Shown piece by piece: positions 1 to 9,388 of a stretch of 64,000 nucleotides of DNA; the stretch's first letter is position 1; every line of letters begins with the position of its first letter. The position numbers were made by a program, and so were the translations under genes. The stretch is taken from assembly GCF_004801885.1 (NCBI RefSeq), contig NZ_SSSM01000003.1:619443-683442 (forward strand), given 5' to 3'. This stretch comes from Naasia lichenicola (GTDB lineage Bacteria > Actinomycetota > Actinomycetes > Actinomycetales > Microbacteriaceae). Below the pieces are notes generated by a model. That model did not search any database. It was not told the origin of the DNA and worked only from the letters and a program-made list of their open reading frames with translations.

Positions 1-314
1 TAGGCGGCTTCGGTGAGGTGGGGCGACTCGACGAGGACCGCGACGCGGGGGTCGGCGGTTCGCCCATTCCACTTCAGCGCGCTGACGAGCAGCCAGAACA
101 GGAAGGAGATGGCGCCGATCCCAATGATCGCGCCGCCCCAGATGAGCGATGGCAGCGCATCAGCCGCAGCATCCGGGTAGAGCGGACTGGGAGCGGCCTT
201 CGAAGCGGCGACGCCGAAGGTGATGACGCCGATGGCGATGAGCACGACGGCTACGGAGAGCAGTGCGGCCTGGAACGGATTGTCTCCGCTCCGCACTACC
301 CGATCCACTGTCAT
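1..314 (-). CDS. Membrane protein, 3' end cut by window edge
   Basis: The reading frame starts with ATG at 314 and stays open for 104 codons to the left edge, so the C-terminus is missing. The visible part has two hydrophobic segments, at about residues 16-36 and 55-78, joined by a short Ala/Pro-rich loop, and then a soluble stretch beginning KWNGRTADPRV. This looks like a small two-helix inner-membrane protein. No family is recognised. The coding strand shows the expected G/C bias at third positions, and no competing frame looks better. Confidence 0.6.
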   Translation of the reverse strand, partial: MTVDRVVRSGDNPFQAALLSVAVVLIAIGVITFGVAASKAAPSPLYPDAAADALPSLIWGGAIIGIGAISFLFWLLVSALKWNGRTADPRVAVLVESPHLTEAA

Positions 315-418
315 GCAGGGAGAGTATCGCCCCCAGACTTGCCGCGCTCGGAACACGCGGGCCAGTCGCGCGAAAGCCTCACCCTGAGCTTCAGGGCTAA
401 GCCTGAGACCCTGGAAGC

Positions 419-568
419 TCAGCTCGAAGAGGGCATGTGCGAGCACAGCTCGAGGGGGCAGACCACCCACGCATCGAAGCTGTCCAGCGCCACTTTCACC
501 TGGTCGGGAGCGATCTCCGCGATGACCGTTCCTGCTCCATAGCCTTTGACGATCACTCGGTCCGACAT
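419..568 (-). CDS. Small 49-residue protein, KOW-like beta fold possible
   Basis: A 49-residue protein that begins MSDRVIVKGYGAGTV. The start at 568 is preferred over the longer frame because a GAGGAGG-like ribosome site lies just before it and the upstream extension is Arg-rich and unlike a protein. The alternating hydrophobic pattern with VKGYGAGTV early on resembles a KOW or small beta-barrel fold, but that is only an impression. There are two cysteines, near residues 37 and 42. Function unknown. Confidence 0.55.
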   Translation of the reverse strand: MSDRVIVKGYGAGTVIAEIAPDQVKVALDSFDAWVVCPLELCSHMPSSS

Positions 569-1019
569 CTCAGCCTCCTCGCTCGCGATCAGTGGATGCG
601 AAGCTACGCCCGGCCTCCGACGCAGCGACGGAACGACACGGAAGGGATCTCGGCGGAAGGCGCGTGCGCCAGGCAACCGATGCGCAGGTCAGTGCAGGAT
701 GCCATCTGTCCCGCTAGCTGCCCTGCTCGAATTCTTGAGCATCCGGCGCGGCCGACGGGCGCTGGAGCGTGCCCCTTCATCCATCCCCATACCCCAGAAT
801 GCAGACAATCCTGCGTCCGGAATCCCCGGAATCATGCGGAATTCCGGCCGTTCCCAGATCGCGCCGCGACCATCCCACCAAACCGATTCGTCCTCAGTTG
901 GTTCGGGCCCTCGTCGCACGCGCGTCATGCCCGAGCCGAGCCCTCGTGGCCTAGACCTGGCCGCACCCACGCCGATGGTACGGTTCAGGCCACCACCCCT
1001 AATCCGTCCGAGGGACCCG
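569..1019. other. Non-coding stretch upstream of the two-component operon
   Basis: About 450 bases between the divergent 49-residue gene and the response regulator. Frames that cross it on either strand look like shadows or upstream extensions of the regulator frame, with low-complexity Arg/Pro-rich products. It presumably contains the promoters of both flanking genes, but no convincing -35/-10 pair or operator stands out. Confidence 0.4.
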
Positions 1020-1664
1020 ATGCCCGCGCAAGTCCATCGCATCGCCGTGCTCGATGACCACGAGATAGTGAGCGCCGGCGTCGCCTCCCTCCTCGCGGGG
1101 ATCGACGGTGCGGAGCTCGCGATCACCGCCCGCACCGTTGACGAGCTGAGTCCGCACATCGAAGACATAGACCTCGTGCTGCTCGACCTCCGCCTCGCAG
1201 ATGGCTCCCAGCCCGGTGACAATGTGCGCTGGCTGCGCGACAACGGTGCCAACGTGCTGGTCTTCTCCGCGGGGGATGATCCCGACCTCATCCGCTCGGC
1301 GGCTCGGTCGGGCGCCTTGGGCATGGTCATGAAGTCGGCGCCCAATGCCGCCATCGTCGAGGCGATTCGGCTGGCGATCGAGGGAAGCACCGTCCCGTCC
1401 ACCGAGTGGGCGGCGGCCATCGATGGTGATCTCCAGCTCGCCGATGCTCGCCTCTCCGTTCGGGAGAAGGAGGTGCTCGCCCACTACGCGGCGGGCGACA
1501 AGGCCTTCAGCGTGGCGATGAAGACGGGCCTCTCGATCGATACGGTCAACAACTACATCAGCCGCATCCGCCGCAAGTACGAGCTGGTGGGCCGCGACTC
1601 CCCCAGCCGGATCGACCTCTACCGGCGGGCGCGCGAGGACGGGCTCATCGGCGGCGAGATGTGA
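1020..1664 (+). CDS. NarL/LuxR-type response regulator
   Basis: Transcriptional response regulator of 214 residues. The receiver domain (about 6-120) has the acidic pair D12-D13, the phospho-acceptor D56 in LLDLRLADG, Ser83 and K105. The C-terminal LuxR-type helix-turn-helix (about 145-205) contains LSVREKEVLAHYAAGDK and TVNNYISRIRRKY. The start at 1020 is chosen because a GAGGG ribosome site sits just upstream and the receiver fold begins immediately after it; the frame is open further upstream but does not look coding. The stop overlaps the GTG start of the histidine kinase, so the two are translationally coupled. It probably controls envelope or stress genes, but the target is not visible. 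Confidence 0.9.
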   Translation: MPAQVHRIAVLDDHEIVSAGVASLLAGIDGAELAITARTVDELSPHIEDIDLVLLDLRLADGSQPGDNVRWLRDNGANVLVFSAGDDPDLIRSAARSGALGMVMKSAPNAAIVEAIRLAIEGSTVPSTEWAAAIDGDLQLADARLSVREKEVLAHYAAGDKAFSVAMKTGLSIDTVNNYISRIRRKYELVGRDSPSRIDLYRRAREDGLIGGEM

Positions 1665-2878
1665 CCGTCGACGTCCCGTCTGCTGACTACGATGTGGTCC
1701 GTCGGCCGATCCACGATGGACTCACCGCGCGCGGGATCCGTCGTGCGCTCGGAGCGTCGATGGGGGCGGCCAGCATCGTGTTCGGAGCGCTGGCACTGCC
1801 GACCGCGATCCAGCAGATCTCCCTCCTTCGGCCCTTATGGTCGGCGCTGTTCATCGGATTGCTGCTGCTGCTGCCGGTAGTCGTGGCGGTCGGAGCGCTG
1901 ATCGACAGCCTCCGGGTGATGCGCGCGGCCGCCTGGGCGCTGACGATCGCTCTCCCGGTCGCGACGATCACCTGGATACCGGCGATGGTCGACCCGCCGC
2001 TGATCCCCGACGACGGGCAGCCGTGGCTGCTCGCCATCACTGCGGTCCCAACGAGTGCGGCGTGCTTCGTCCTCTCCCGACGCTGGGCGTGGACGTACGT
2101 CCTCGCGGCGTCGTTGCTCACCGGAGGGTTGAGAGTCATCACCTCCGACGGCGAGAATCACTTCGTCCTCGCCATTGGCGACACCCTATACATGATCCTG
2201 CTCTGCTCGATCTTCGCAGCGGCCATCCTCGCTGTGCTGCGTGCGGCCACCACTCTCGACCGGTCCATCGCACGAGCCACCCGCGAGGCCGCAGCGATCG
2301 CCGACGCCAGGGCGCTCGCGCGAGAGAACGCTCGCTTCGACGCGCTCGTGCACGACGAGATCCTTTCCACACTGGTGGGGGTGCTGCGGCAGCCGACCGC
2401 GTCGGACGAACTCTTGGCACAGGCTCGCCGTGCGCTCATGCGGGTGGAGCAGCTCGATAACAGCGCCGAGCCGGTCAGCCATCCCGGAGAGCATTTCGCC
2501 GAGCGGCTGAGCCGCACCATCGCCGACATCTCCCCCAGGCCGCTCTTCACCTCCTCGGTCACTCACGGCACGTCGATGCCGCGCTCGGTCTGCGCCGCTC
2601 TGTCGGACGCGACAGCGGAGGCAGTCCGCAACGCGCTGCGGCACACGGCTCCCGACGACGTCATCGCGGTCGACGCCCGGGTCGAGCCGAATCAGGTTGC
2701 CGTGACAGTCCGCGATGAGGGCCCCGGATTCGCTCACGACGACGTCGACGATTCGCGCCTCGGAGTGAGGCTCAGCATCATCGCTCGAATGCGTGATGTG
2801 CCGGGCGGATCGGCAGCCATCAGCTCGCGGCCGGGAGCCGGCACGAGCGTAGGGCTGCACTGGCGTCGCGATGACTGA
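1661..2878 (+). CDS. Membrane sensor histidine kinase
   Basis: A 405-residue sensor kinase that pairs with the preceding regulator. Residues 30-200 hold several hydrophobic segments. A helical linker leads to the phospho-acceptor motif FDALVHDEIL with His231, of the kind seen with NarL-type partners. The C-terminal ATPase domain shows an N box (EAVRNALRH, Asn334) and a G box (RDEGPGF, about 361-367). The GTG start lies inside the regulator's stop (4-base overlap). The final bases overlap the next gene by 8 bases, so this is a tight three-gene operon. The ligand is unknown; there is no large extracytoplasmic domain, which suggests sensing within the membrane. Confidence 0.88.
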   Translation: MTVDVPSADYDVVRRPIHDGLTARGIRRALGASMGAASIVFGALALPTAIQQISLLRPLWSALFIGLLLLLPVVVAVGALIDSLRVMRAAAWALTIALPVATITWIPAMVDPPLIPDDGQPWLLAITAVPTSAACFVLSRRWAWTYVLAASLLTGGLRVITSDGENHFVLAIGDTLYMILLCSIFAAAILAVLRAATTLDRSIARATREAAAIADARALARENARFDALVHDEILSTLVGVLRQPTASDELLAQARRALMRVEQLDNSAEPVSHPGEHFAERLSRTIADISPRPLFTSSVTHGTSMPRSVCAALSDATAEAVRNALRHTAPDDVIAVDARVEPNQVAVTVRDEGPGFAHDDVDDSRLGVRLSIIARMRDVPGGSAAISSRPGAGTSVGLHWRRDD

Positions 2879-3917
2879 AGCGGCCTCGAACACAGAGGCA
2901 AGCGCAGAGCTCCCCGAGCCGACCAGTCCCTCGATCTCGATGACGCCGGGCACCCTGCTCGGCATCGGCACGCCTGGCGCACGGGCGCTGCTCTACCTCT
3001 TCTTCATCACCAACGCCGCGCTGCTCGGAATGAGCATCGCCGACTATCGCACGCCGCTTCCCGCGGTCGCTGCCTTCCTGGTCGTATCCGCCATCGCCCC
3101 CTTCCTGTTCGTCGACAGCGAGCGGCCGCTGCCAACCAAGCTGGCTCTGCTGATCGGTTCCGGGCCCGTGCTCGCTACGGCAGCCATCAGTTGGGAGATG
3201 CCTACGCACGGCTGGCCCGGATACGCGTCATGGCATTTGGGAGCCTCGACGATCATGCTGTTCTTCCTCGCCATGCGCGGGCGGATCGCGATCGCCTGGG
3301 TCTCCTACCTGCTGATGTCGGCGATCACCATCGTCTGGGCCGTTGATGTCGGGCAGGGAATAGGCACAGGCATCGCCTTGACCGATCGCAACGCAGGGGT
3401 CCTGCTCATCGGCTCCCTCTTCGGTGCGGCTATCGGACGACTTGCGCAGCGGATCAGGAATCTCTCCGAGATCGAGGTTCGACGCGGAGCGGCGATCAGC
3501 GCGGAGCAGGTATCCGTGGCTCAGCGAGGGGTGCGCCTCGAGCGCCTTGAGCAGATGGCTCTGCCCTTCCTTCGTCGAGTCGCCGGCGGCGCGGATCCGG
3601 CCGAGGTGCACGCGGAGGCGGTCGTGCTCGAGGGGCAACTGCGCGATCAGGTTCGCGCGGGGGTCCTGGCGCCGGCACTTGCAGAAGCGGTGAGCGAGGC
3701 ACGCGCACGGGGTATCGACGTGACCCTTCTCGACGACCTCCGAGACATTCCTCCGTCCGACGTCATGGATGGCCTCACCGCCTTCGTTCGGGGACGGCTT
3801 GCGGAGATGACGGAGGGCAAGCTCGTGGTGAGGCTGCTTCCGCCCGGACGCGAGATCCGTGCGACGGTGCTGGTCTCACGACCGGACGAGATCAGTGACC
3901 GTTACGACTTCAGATGA
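2871..3917 (+). CDS. Membrane protein, third gene of the two-component operon
   Basis: A 348-residue protein whose ATG overlaps the kinase stop. Residues 35-190 contain about five hydrophobic helices, followed by a cytoplasmic helical segment (LSEIEVRRGAAISAEQVS) and a C-terminal region of about 130 residues. The architecture mirrors the kinase (membrane part, coiled linker, cytoplasmic domain), but no phospho-acceptor His-Asp or ATP-binding G box is visible. It may be a degenerate kinase or an accessory sensor that modulates the neighbouring pair. That role is inferred from synteny and layout only. Confidence 0.75.
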   Translation: MTEAASNTEASAELPEPTSPSISMTPGTLLGIGTPGARALLYLFFITNAALLGMSIADYRTPLPAVAAFLVVSAIAPFLFVDSERPLPTKLALLIGSGPVLATAAISWEMPTHGWPGYASWHLGASTIMLFFLAMRGRIAIAWVSYLLMSAITIVWAVDVGQGIGTGIALTDRNAGVLLIGSLFGAAIGRLAQRIRNLSEIEVRRGAAISAEQVSVAQRGVRLERLEQMALPFLRRVAGGADPAEVHAEAVVLEGQLRDQVRAGVLAPALAEAVSEARARGIDVTLLDDLRDIPPSDVMDGLTAFVRGRLAEMTEGKLVVRLLPPGREIRATVLVSRPDEISDRYDFR

Positions 3918-3947
3918 CCGTTGAGACTCGAGTAACCGGTCTTGGTC

Positions 3948-4379
3948 CTAGAGCTTCACCAGGCCGCAGTCGGGACAGAGCCAGCCGACCGTCGTGACCT
4001 CCATCTGAGTGAAGTCGGTGGGACAGAGGGGTGTGCGTGGCAGCCGATCGACGGGTCGACCGCGCGGCCGCCAGTATCGTCCAGTCCATACGGCTCCGCT
4101 GGCTCGTGCATCGGGATCATCGGGCTCGGGGTCTCCCGCCGCCAAGTCGTCGGCCGTAGGAAGCCAGTCGTCGTCGTCGACCTCGGGCTCTCGCATGTCG
4201 CCGAATCGCCCGTAGAACTCCGACTCTTCCGGCTTCAGCGGGCCGTAGGACGATTCGCCCTCTGGCGCCGGCGGGAGGTAAGGATGTCCATGCTCATCGA
4301 GCAGTGGCCCCCGCGCGCGCACGGAATGGATGTCTATGGTCCGACGTCCCTTGTGTGAGGTGTCGTCCGGTGTCTCCAT
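3948..4379 (-). CDS. Acidic protein with C-terminal zinc-ribbon half
   Basis: A 143-residue hypothetical protein. The first 110 residues are polar and acidic (EPEVDDDDWLPTADDLAAGD) and probably disordered. The C-terminus carries C119-P-T-D and C135-P-D-C-G, so three cysteines are visible; a complete four-Cys ribbon is not obvious, and the fourth ligand could come from a partner or a dimer. There is no signal peptide, so it is likely cytoplasmic. It converges with the kinase operon. The family is not recognised. Confidence 0.65.
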   Translation of the reverse strand: METPDDTSHKGRRTIDIHSVRARGPLLDEHGHPYLPPAPEGESSYGPLKPEESEFYGRFGDMREPEVDDDDWLPTADDLAAGDPEPDDPDARASGAVWTGRYWRPRGRPVDRLPRTPLCPTDFTQMEVTTVGWLCPDCGLVKL

Positions 4380-4472
4380 GGTCTCTTCCTCATGCGTCGG
4401 GATCTCATTCTGACGTGAGGATCGTACACAGGCAGAAGTTACCCACAGCTCCGTGCATCCGCCCAGAGCTCG

Positions 4473-4598
4473 CTACCGGTGCGAGTCCATCCGAGCACCC
4501 TCGTAGACGCGCGCCCTCTGGCACATGAGTCCGACGAACACTCCCAAAGGAGCCGAGGCACAGGTCCATACCGCAGCCGTGATCAGAATCGTCGTCAT
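4473..4598 (-). CDS. 41-residue single-helix membrane protein
   Basis: A tiny protein starting MTTILITAAVWTCASAPLGV. One hydrophobic helix (residues 3-26) is followed by a short basic tail. Its WTCASAPLGVFVGLM core resembles WAIGSLPLGITIAMM in the small protein at 9378-9554, which suggests a family and supports a real gene. There is no strong ribosome site. The upstream frame is open but has no sensible sequence. Function unknown. Confidence 0.45.
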   Translation of the reverse strand: MTTILITAAVWTCASAPLGVFVGLMCQRARVYEGARMDSHR

Positions 4599-4709
4599 TG
4601 AGAACCTGGTTCGCTTCAGAGGCGGACCTTCGGGTCGGGCCGCCATTGGCGCCCCCATTCAATCGCATTCGGGCGGAATGCCCTACTCCTGCGTCGTCGG
4701 CGCTCGCCG

Positions 4710-7700
4710 CTAGCCGGCGGGAACCCCTCGCACGTCGTCGACGGTGATAGCCGATGAGCTTGGCGCCGACCCGCTGCTGAGGTAGGTGTAGATGCCTACC
4801 CCTCCTGCCGACTGCAGTCCCGCGGTGGCGTCGCTCACGCTGACCTGCCACGTCGTCGGCTCCGTCATCCCGACCTTCCAGACCTTGGCGCGGACCGTTG
4901 TCGGAGATGCTCCGAACACCTGCACCCGAACCTGGAGCCGGTCGCCGGCCGCATAGGTCAGGCCGCTCACCCTGACCTCCTGCAGGGTGGTGCCGGTCCG
5001 AAGCGCCTGAAGTCGCACGGCGCCTGTGGTGCTGACGACGGCGCGGGCGGTGTAGTTGGCGGTGCCGACCCGGCGACCCATCAGGCCGACGTAGGTGCTG
5101 CCTGTCGTGGTGCGAGGGAAGCCGAACGTGGCCGTCAGGTCCGTGCTGGCCGACGACACGGAAGCGAGATAGGCGTTGCGTTCAGAGCCCGCCGGAGTGG
5201 TGATGCGGCCGAGGCCGCCGCTGACGGAGTAAGAGGCCGTGCTGCTCGAAGTCGTCCAGGCTCCACCGGTGTCGGCGGTTCCGAAGCTGTTCGTGGTGGT
5301 CCGGGCGAAGGCATCCGCCGCGAAGGCGGTGCCTACGGGAGGCGTCACTGTGCTCACGGTGACGGTGCGACTGGTCGAGTTGGTCGCCCCGCCGTTGTCG
5401 GTCACTGTGAGCGTCACCGTGTACGTGCCCGCCGCCGCGTAGGTGCGGCTGGTCGTTGCTCCGGTCCCCGTCGATCCGTCGCCGAAGTTCCAGGCGTACG
5501 AGGCGATCGTGCCGTCGCTGTCCGTCGATGTGGACCCATTGAAGCTCACTGCGAGCACGTTCGAGGTGCTGGTGAAGGCGGCCGTCGGCGGGATGTTGGC
5601 CGGCGGGGCAGAGGTCACGGTGATGCTGCGACTGGTCGAGTTGGTCGCCCCGCCATTGTCGGTCACTGTGAGCGTCGCCGTGTAGGTGCCCGCGGCGGCG
5701 TAGGTGCGACTGGTCGTCGCTCCAGTCCCTGTTGTTCCGTCGCCGAAGTTCCAGGCATAGGAGGCGATCGTGCCGTCGCTGTCCGTCGATGTCGAGCCGT
5801 TGAAGCCCACTGCGAGCCCGTTGGGGGTGCTTGTGAAGGCCGCGGTAGGGGCTGCGTTCGCCGGCGGAGTGACCGTGCCGGAGGTCGTTGCCGACAGATC
5901 ATCGAACGCGATGACTGCGTTGGCGGGCGTGGCCGAGCTGCTCAGGTAGCTGTAGAGCGCGATGGAGCCCGCCGTCTGCAGCCCTGATGTGGTGTCGGTG
6001 CGGCTGATCTGCCAGGCGCTGGGCTCGGCAGTGCCGACCTTCCAGACCTTGGCGCGGAGGGTTGTCGGCGAGGTGCCCACGGTCTGAACCCTCAGCTGCA
6101 GGCGATCTCCGGTGTTGTAGGTGAGCCCGGCCGGGGTCACCGACTGCAGCGTGGTGGCGGTCGCCTGAACCTGGAGCTGGACGGCCCCGGTAGAGGCGAT
6201 CACGACGCGAGCCCGGTAGTCGGAGCTGCCTACGCGGCGGCTGAGGATGCCGGCGTAGACACTGCTCGCCGTGGGTCGCGGCACCGAGATGGTCGCCGTC
6301 ACGTCGGTGTCGGTCGACGAGACGCCGGCCAGGTAGGCGTAGCGGGTGCTGCCGGATGCGGTGGAGATGTTCGCGGTCCCGTTGGCGACACCGAAGCTCG
6401 TGGCGCCGCTCGAGGTGGTCCACGTGCCTCCGATCTGAGCGGTGCCGAGGCCGCCGCTCACGGTGCGCGTGAAGCTGTCGAGCGCCAGCTGGTTGCCGGT
6501 CGGGGGCGTCGTCGTAGTGCTGACAGTGATCGCGCGGCTGGTTGTTCCAATGGCGCCTGCATTGTCCGTCACCGTGAGAGTGACGGTGTAGGTGCCTGCG
6601 GAGGCGTAGCTGTGGGTCGTCGTGGCTCCGGTGCCGCTCGCACTGTCGCCGAAGTTCCAGGAGTACGACGCGATGGTGCCGTCGGCATCCGAGGATCCGG
6701 TGCCCGAGAAGGTGGCGGCGAGACCGCTGCCGCCGTTGGTGAATGACGCGGTCGGGGCGAGGTTCGCAGGTGCGCTGGCGGTGTTGATCAGGCCGGGCGT
6801 ACCGCCCGTCGTCGAGGTCGCGGTCCAGCTGGAGGCGAGCGAGTTGTCGGACGAGGTCGAGTTGAGCTCGAGCGACGGACCTGTGCCATCCGCGGCGGCA
6901 GGCCACGGATCGGTCGGCGAGTAGCTGACGGTGTCGACCACACGCGCTCCCGCTCGCAGCTCGACGGTCTCGCCGGAGTTGTCGAGCGCCCCGCTGAACT
7001 GGCCGCCGACGAATCGGTTGCCGCTGTAGGCGGCGCGGAAGGCGACGTCGTTGCCGACGAAGACTACTCGTCCGCCTGCGGGGATGACTGTCCCGGGCTG
7101 GATGGTGAGGCCGACGGCGTCGATCGTCCAACCAGACACGTCGACTGCGGTGCCGCTCGGGTTTGCGAGCTCGATGAATTCGCCGCCCGTGCCCGCCGGG
7201 TTGTACTGCAGCTCATTGATCACGACCGCTGCGGTGGACGACTGAGAGGTCGGAACCAGCTTGCCGGCTCCGGTGTTGTTGGCGATCGCGTTGCGACGGT
7301 CGGCGAGGCCGTTGAGGAAACGCGTGCGGTTGGAGCTCGCAGAGCTGCTCCCCCACTTGGCGGAGTCGAGCGCCCAGTCCGAATTGGTGGTGGCGGTGAT
7401 CGCGTCCCACTGCGCCTCGTACTGTCCCGCAGGAAGGAACTGGTCGGCGAGGGTGCGCAGCCGCCGGTAGTACATCTCCTTCACCTCGGGGTAGTTGAGC
7501 ATCGCGATGGTGAAGTTGTTGGTGGTGTCAGGGGTGAGGAAGAGTCCCTTGTTGTCGGTCGCGGCGGTGCCGAAGGTGAGGTCGAGGTCCCACTGCCACA
7601 TCTCCCAGCGGCCGGTGCCCTCGGTGTCGCGGGCGACGTACCAGTTGTGCCAGCCGCTGTCCTGATGCCGGATGATCGACTGGATTGCCATGTAGTTGAC

Positions 7701-9245
7701 GAGCTCGGGGATGTTGACGTTCTGGTAGATCCACGCCTGCTGCGCCGCGGAGGAGGAGGCCGAGACGTTCTGGCTGAGGTTCCAGACGTCGGTGTAGTCC
7801 TCGTCTTCACGGGTCTTCTTGTCCAGCCAGGCGTTGGCCTGCAATGCCGCTGGTGATGCGGTGCGGCCGAGCGAGCCGCCGTCGCCCTTGTAGATGGCCC
7901 AGTCATCGACGCCCTGATCGTCGCGCCACGAGCCGTCTTCGGTCTCCATGATGCGGCCCAGGCTCCAGAACGTGCCGTTCTTCTGGGTGCGGACGGGGAT
8001 GATGGCCGGCCCGCGGTTGCCGGCCGCCTTCACGGTCGCCCAGCTGATGTCCGCGTTGTTGTTGGAGTAGTTCTGGAGGGCGAACTCGTCGATCGGGTAA
8101 GGCAGCTGGCCGCCCATGTCCCACTCGTAGCCCTTCGGCAGCTCGACCTTCCACTGGACCTTGGCCGCCTGACGGGAGGCGCCGCCTCGGATGTTCATCA
8201 GGACGTTGTCGAAGACCTCGCCGTTGTAAGACCACACCGCTGCGCCCTGCACGTCGTCCTCGCGATGATTGGCGAGCAGGTCGTTGTAGACGGCGTCGTC
8301 CATGAACCATTCGATGACGGGCAGCTGGGTGCTGACTGCGGAGTTGGTCACGACGACCCCGCGGTAGCGGGCTGAGTCGTCGGCGGCGGGAGCCGAGAAG
8401 GTGGCCGCTCCGCGGGTGGCGTCGATACGGTATCGCACCAGCTGACCGGCCGCCTGGCCGGGGATGGTGGCTCCGTATACGCCGTCGCCGGCGCCGCCCG
8501 GGCTGGCCGCGTCGTCGAGGAACGGCAGAGGAGTGTCGGCGCCGAAAGCGATCCGATAGGTGAGCGTCGCCGTCGATCCGCTGAGCAGGCGCGCTGAGAC
8601 CGCGATCGCCTGGTTGGGTGTCGGACGGTTCGGGGTGGCCGTCAGCTCGCTGATGGTGGGGGCGGGGCCGGTCCCCGCGATCGAGTTGACCGCGTGGGGC
8701 GTGCCGCCCGCGGTCAGGCTGGCGCCCCAGCTGTCGGCCAGGGTGTTATCGGAGAACAGATCGCGCAGTTCGAGGGTGGGGCCGGTGCCGTCAGGGGTCG
8801 CCGGCCAGGGGGTGGCGTCGGCGTAGGTGACGGTGTCGACGACGGCGAGGGCCGCGTCGACGATGGTGACAGCCTCGCCGCCGTTGCTGAGGTTGCCGCC
8901 GTAGACGGCGTCAGGCGCGAAGCCGTGGCTGAGCTGGAACTGAGCGGCGTCTTTCGCGATCACGAAGTAGCCGTTGCCTGCGATCGAGGCGCCGGCCGGG
9001 AAGGTGCCGGTGACGCCTGCGCTGAAGCTCCAGCCGCTCATGTCGATGGGCGCGGATGAGGTGTTGGTCAGCTCGACGAAGTCGTCCCCGTCGAGGTCGG
9101 AGCCCGCGTGGTAGTTGAGTTCCGAGATCACGACGCCGCCCGGATCCGCGAAGGCGGGAGCCGCACCTCCCAGTGCGAGGCCACCTGCGACCGTGCTCAG
9201 AGTGAGGAGTGAGATGAGGGCGCGGGAGCGTCGTCCAACCGTCAT
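4710..9245 (-). CDS. Giant secreted lamin-tail / CotH / PKD surface protein
   Basis: About 1,511 residues. A signal peptide ends at AAPAFA (cleavage near residue 33). In order the protein shows: a lamin-tail-like domain (about 37-150, VVISELNYHAGSDLDGDDF); a bridging beta domain; a CotH kinase-like region (about 300-600, with HNWYVARDTEG and MWQWDLDLTFG); a second lamin-tail-like domain (about 675-800); a PKD domain (about 835-920); a roughly 195-residue beta module ending in AFDDL; two near-identical PKD domains; and a second copy of the beta module at the C-terminus. There is no LPXTG motif or C-terminal membrane helix, so it is released or held non-covalently. The start at 9245 precedes a clean signal peptide; another ATG lies at 9263. 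CotH proteins elsewhere phosphorylate spore-coat proteins or act as adhesins; here a role in cell-surface or EPS matrix assembly is inferred. Confidence 0.88.
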   Translation of the reverse strand: MTVGRRSRALISLLTLSTVAGGLALGGAAPAFADPGGVVISELNYHAGSDLDGDDFVELTNTSSAPIDMSGWSFSAGVTGTFPAGASIAGNGYFVIAKDAAQFQLSHGFAPDAVYGGNLSNGGEAVTIVDAALAVVDTVTYADATPWPATPDGTGPTLELRDLFSDNTLADSWGASLTAGGTPHAVNSIAGTGPAPTISELTATPNRPTPNQAIAVSARLLSGSTATLTYRIAFGADTPLPFLDDAASPGGAGDGVYGATIPGQAAGQLVRYRIDATRGAATFSAPAADDSARYRGVVVTNSAVSTQLPVIEWFMDDAVYNDLLANHREDDVQGAAVWSYNGEVFDNVLMNIRGGASRQAAKVQWKVELPKGYEWDMGGQLPYPIDEFALQNYSNNNADISWATVKAAGNRGPAIIPVRTQKNGTFWSLGRIMETEDGSWRDDQGVDDWAIYKGDGGSLGRTASPAALQANAWLDKKTREDEDYTDVWNLSQNVSASSSAAQQAWIYQNVNIPELVNYMAIQSIIRHQDSGWHNWYVARDTEGTGRWEMWQWDLDLTFGTAATDNKGLFLTPDTTNNFTIAMLNYPEVKEMYYRRLRTLADQFLPAGQYEAQWDAITATTNSDWALDSAKWGSSSASSNRTRFLNGLADRRNAIANNTGAGKLVPTSQSSTAAVVINELQYNPAGTGGEFIELANPSGTAVDVSGWTIDAVGLTIQPGTVIPAGGRVVFVGNDVAFRAAYSGNRFVGGQFSGALDNSGETVELRAGARVVDTVSYSPTDPWPAAADGTGPSLELNSTSSDNSLASSWTATSTTGGTPGLINTASAPANLAPTASFTNGGSGLAATFSGTGSSDADGTIASYSWNFGDSASGTGATTTHSYASAGTYTVTLTVTDNAGAIGTTSRAITVSTTTTPPTGNQLALDSFTRTVSGGLGTAQIGGTWTTSSGATSFGVANGTANISTASGSTRYAYLAGVSSTDTDVTATISVPRPTASSVYAGILSRRVGSSDYRARVVIASTGAVQLQVQATATTLQSVTPAGLTYNTGDRLQLRVQTVGTSPTTLRAKVWKVGTAEPSAWQISRTDTTSGLQTAGSIALYSYLSSSATPANAVIAFDDLSATTSGTVTPPANAAPTAAFTSTPNGLAVGFNGSTSTDSDGTIASYAWNFGDGTTGTGATTSRTYAAAGTYTATLTVTDNGGATNSTSRSITVTSAPPANIPPTAAFTSTSNVLAVSFNGSTSTDSDGTIASYAWNFGDGSTGTGATTSRTYAAAGTYTVTLTVTDNGGATNSTSRTVTVSTVTPPVGTAFAADAFARTTTNSFGTADTGGAWTTSSSTASYSVSGGLGRITTPAGSERNAYLASVSSASTDLTATFGFPRTTTGSTYVGLMGRRVGTANYTARAVVSTTGAVRLQALRTGTTLQEVRVSGLTYAAGDRLQVRVQVFGASPTTVRAKVWKVGMTEPTTWQVSVSDATAGLQSAGGVGIYTYLSSGSAPSSSAITVDDVRGVPAG

Positions 9246-9349
9246 TGGTGGGGAACCTTGCATGCTGTGAGCGAGACCTCAGCGGGTGAGCCGGGGCCTG
9301 CGACCTGGGGGGTGGCTGGGGGTCACAGTACTCTCAGACGATTCATGGG

Positions 9350-9388
9350 CATGACCCCCATTCGGGGGCATGCTCAACTAGTTGAGCA
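9350..9388. promoter_or_regulatory. Two adjacent palindromes: C5/G5 hairpin and 18-base perfect palindrome
   Basis: Bases 9350-9372 form GCATG, a bulged A, CCCCC, loop ATTC, GGGGG, CATGC. Directly next to it, 9371-9388 is the perfect palindrome TGCTCAACTAGTTGAGCA. The second contains the stop codon of the small gene at 9378-9554. The pair lies about 105 bases upstream of the giant secreted gene on the same strand. It could end the small transcript, attenuate the large one, or be an operator. A related palindrome occurs at 58389-58404. Confidence 0.5.

Noticed and set aside
18..542. Plus-strand frame at the left edge
   Set aside because: It overlaps two better minus-strand genes and has acidic low-complexity text.
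546..1664. Response regulator extended upstream to 546 (372 residues)
   Set aside because: The first ~158 residues are Arg/Pro/Ser-rich and unlike any domain; the receiver fold and ribosome site support the start at 1020.
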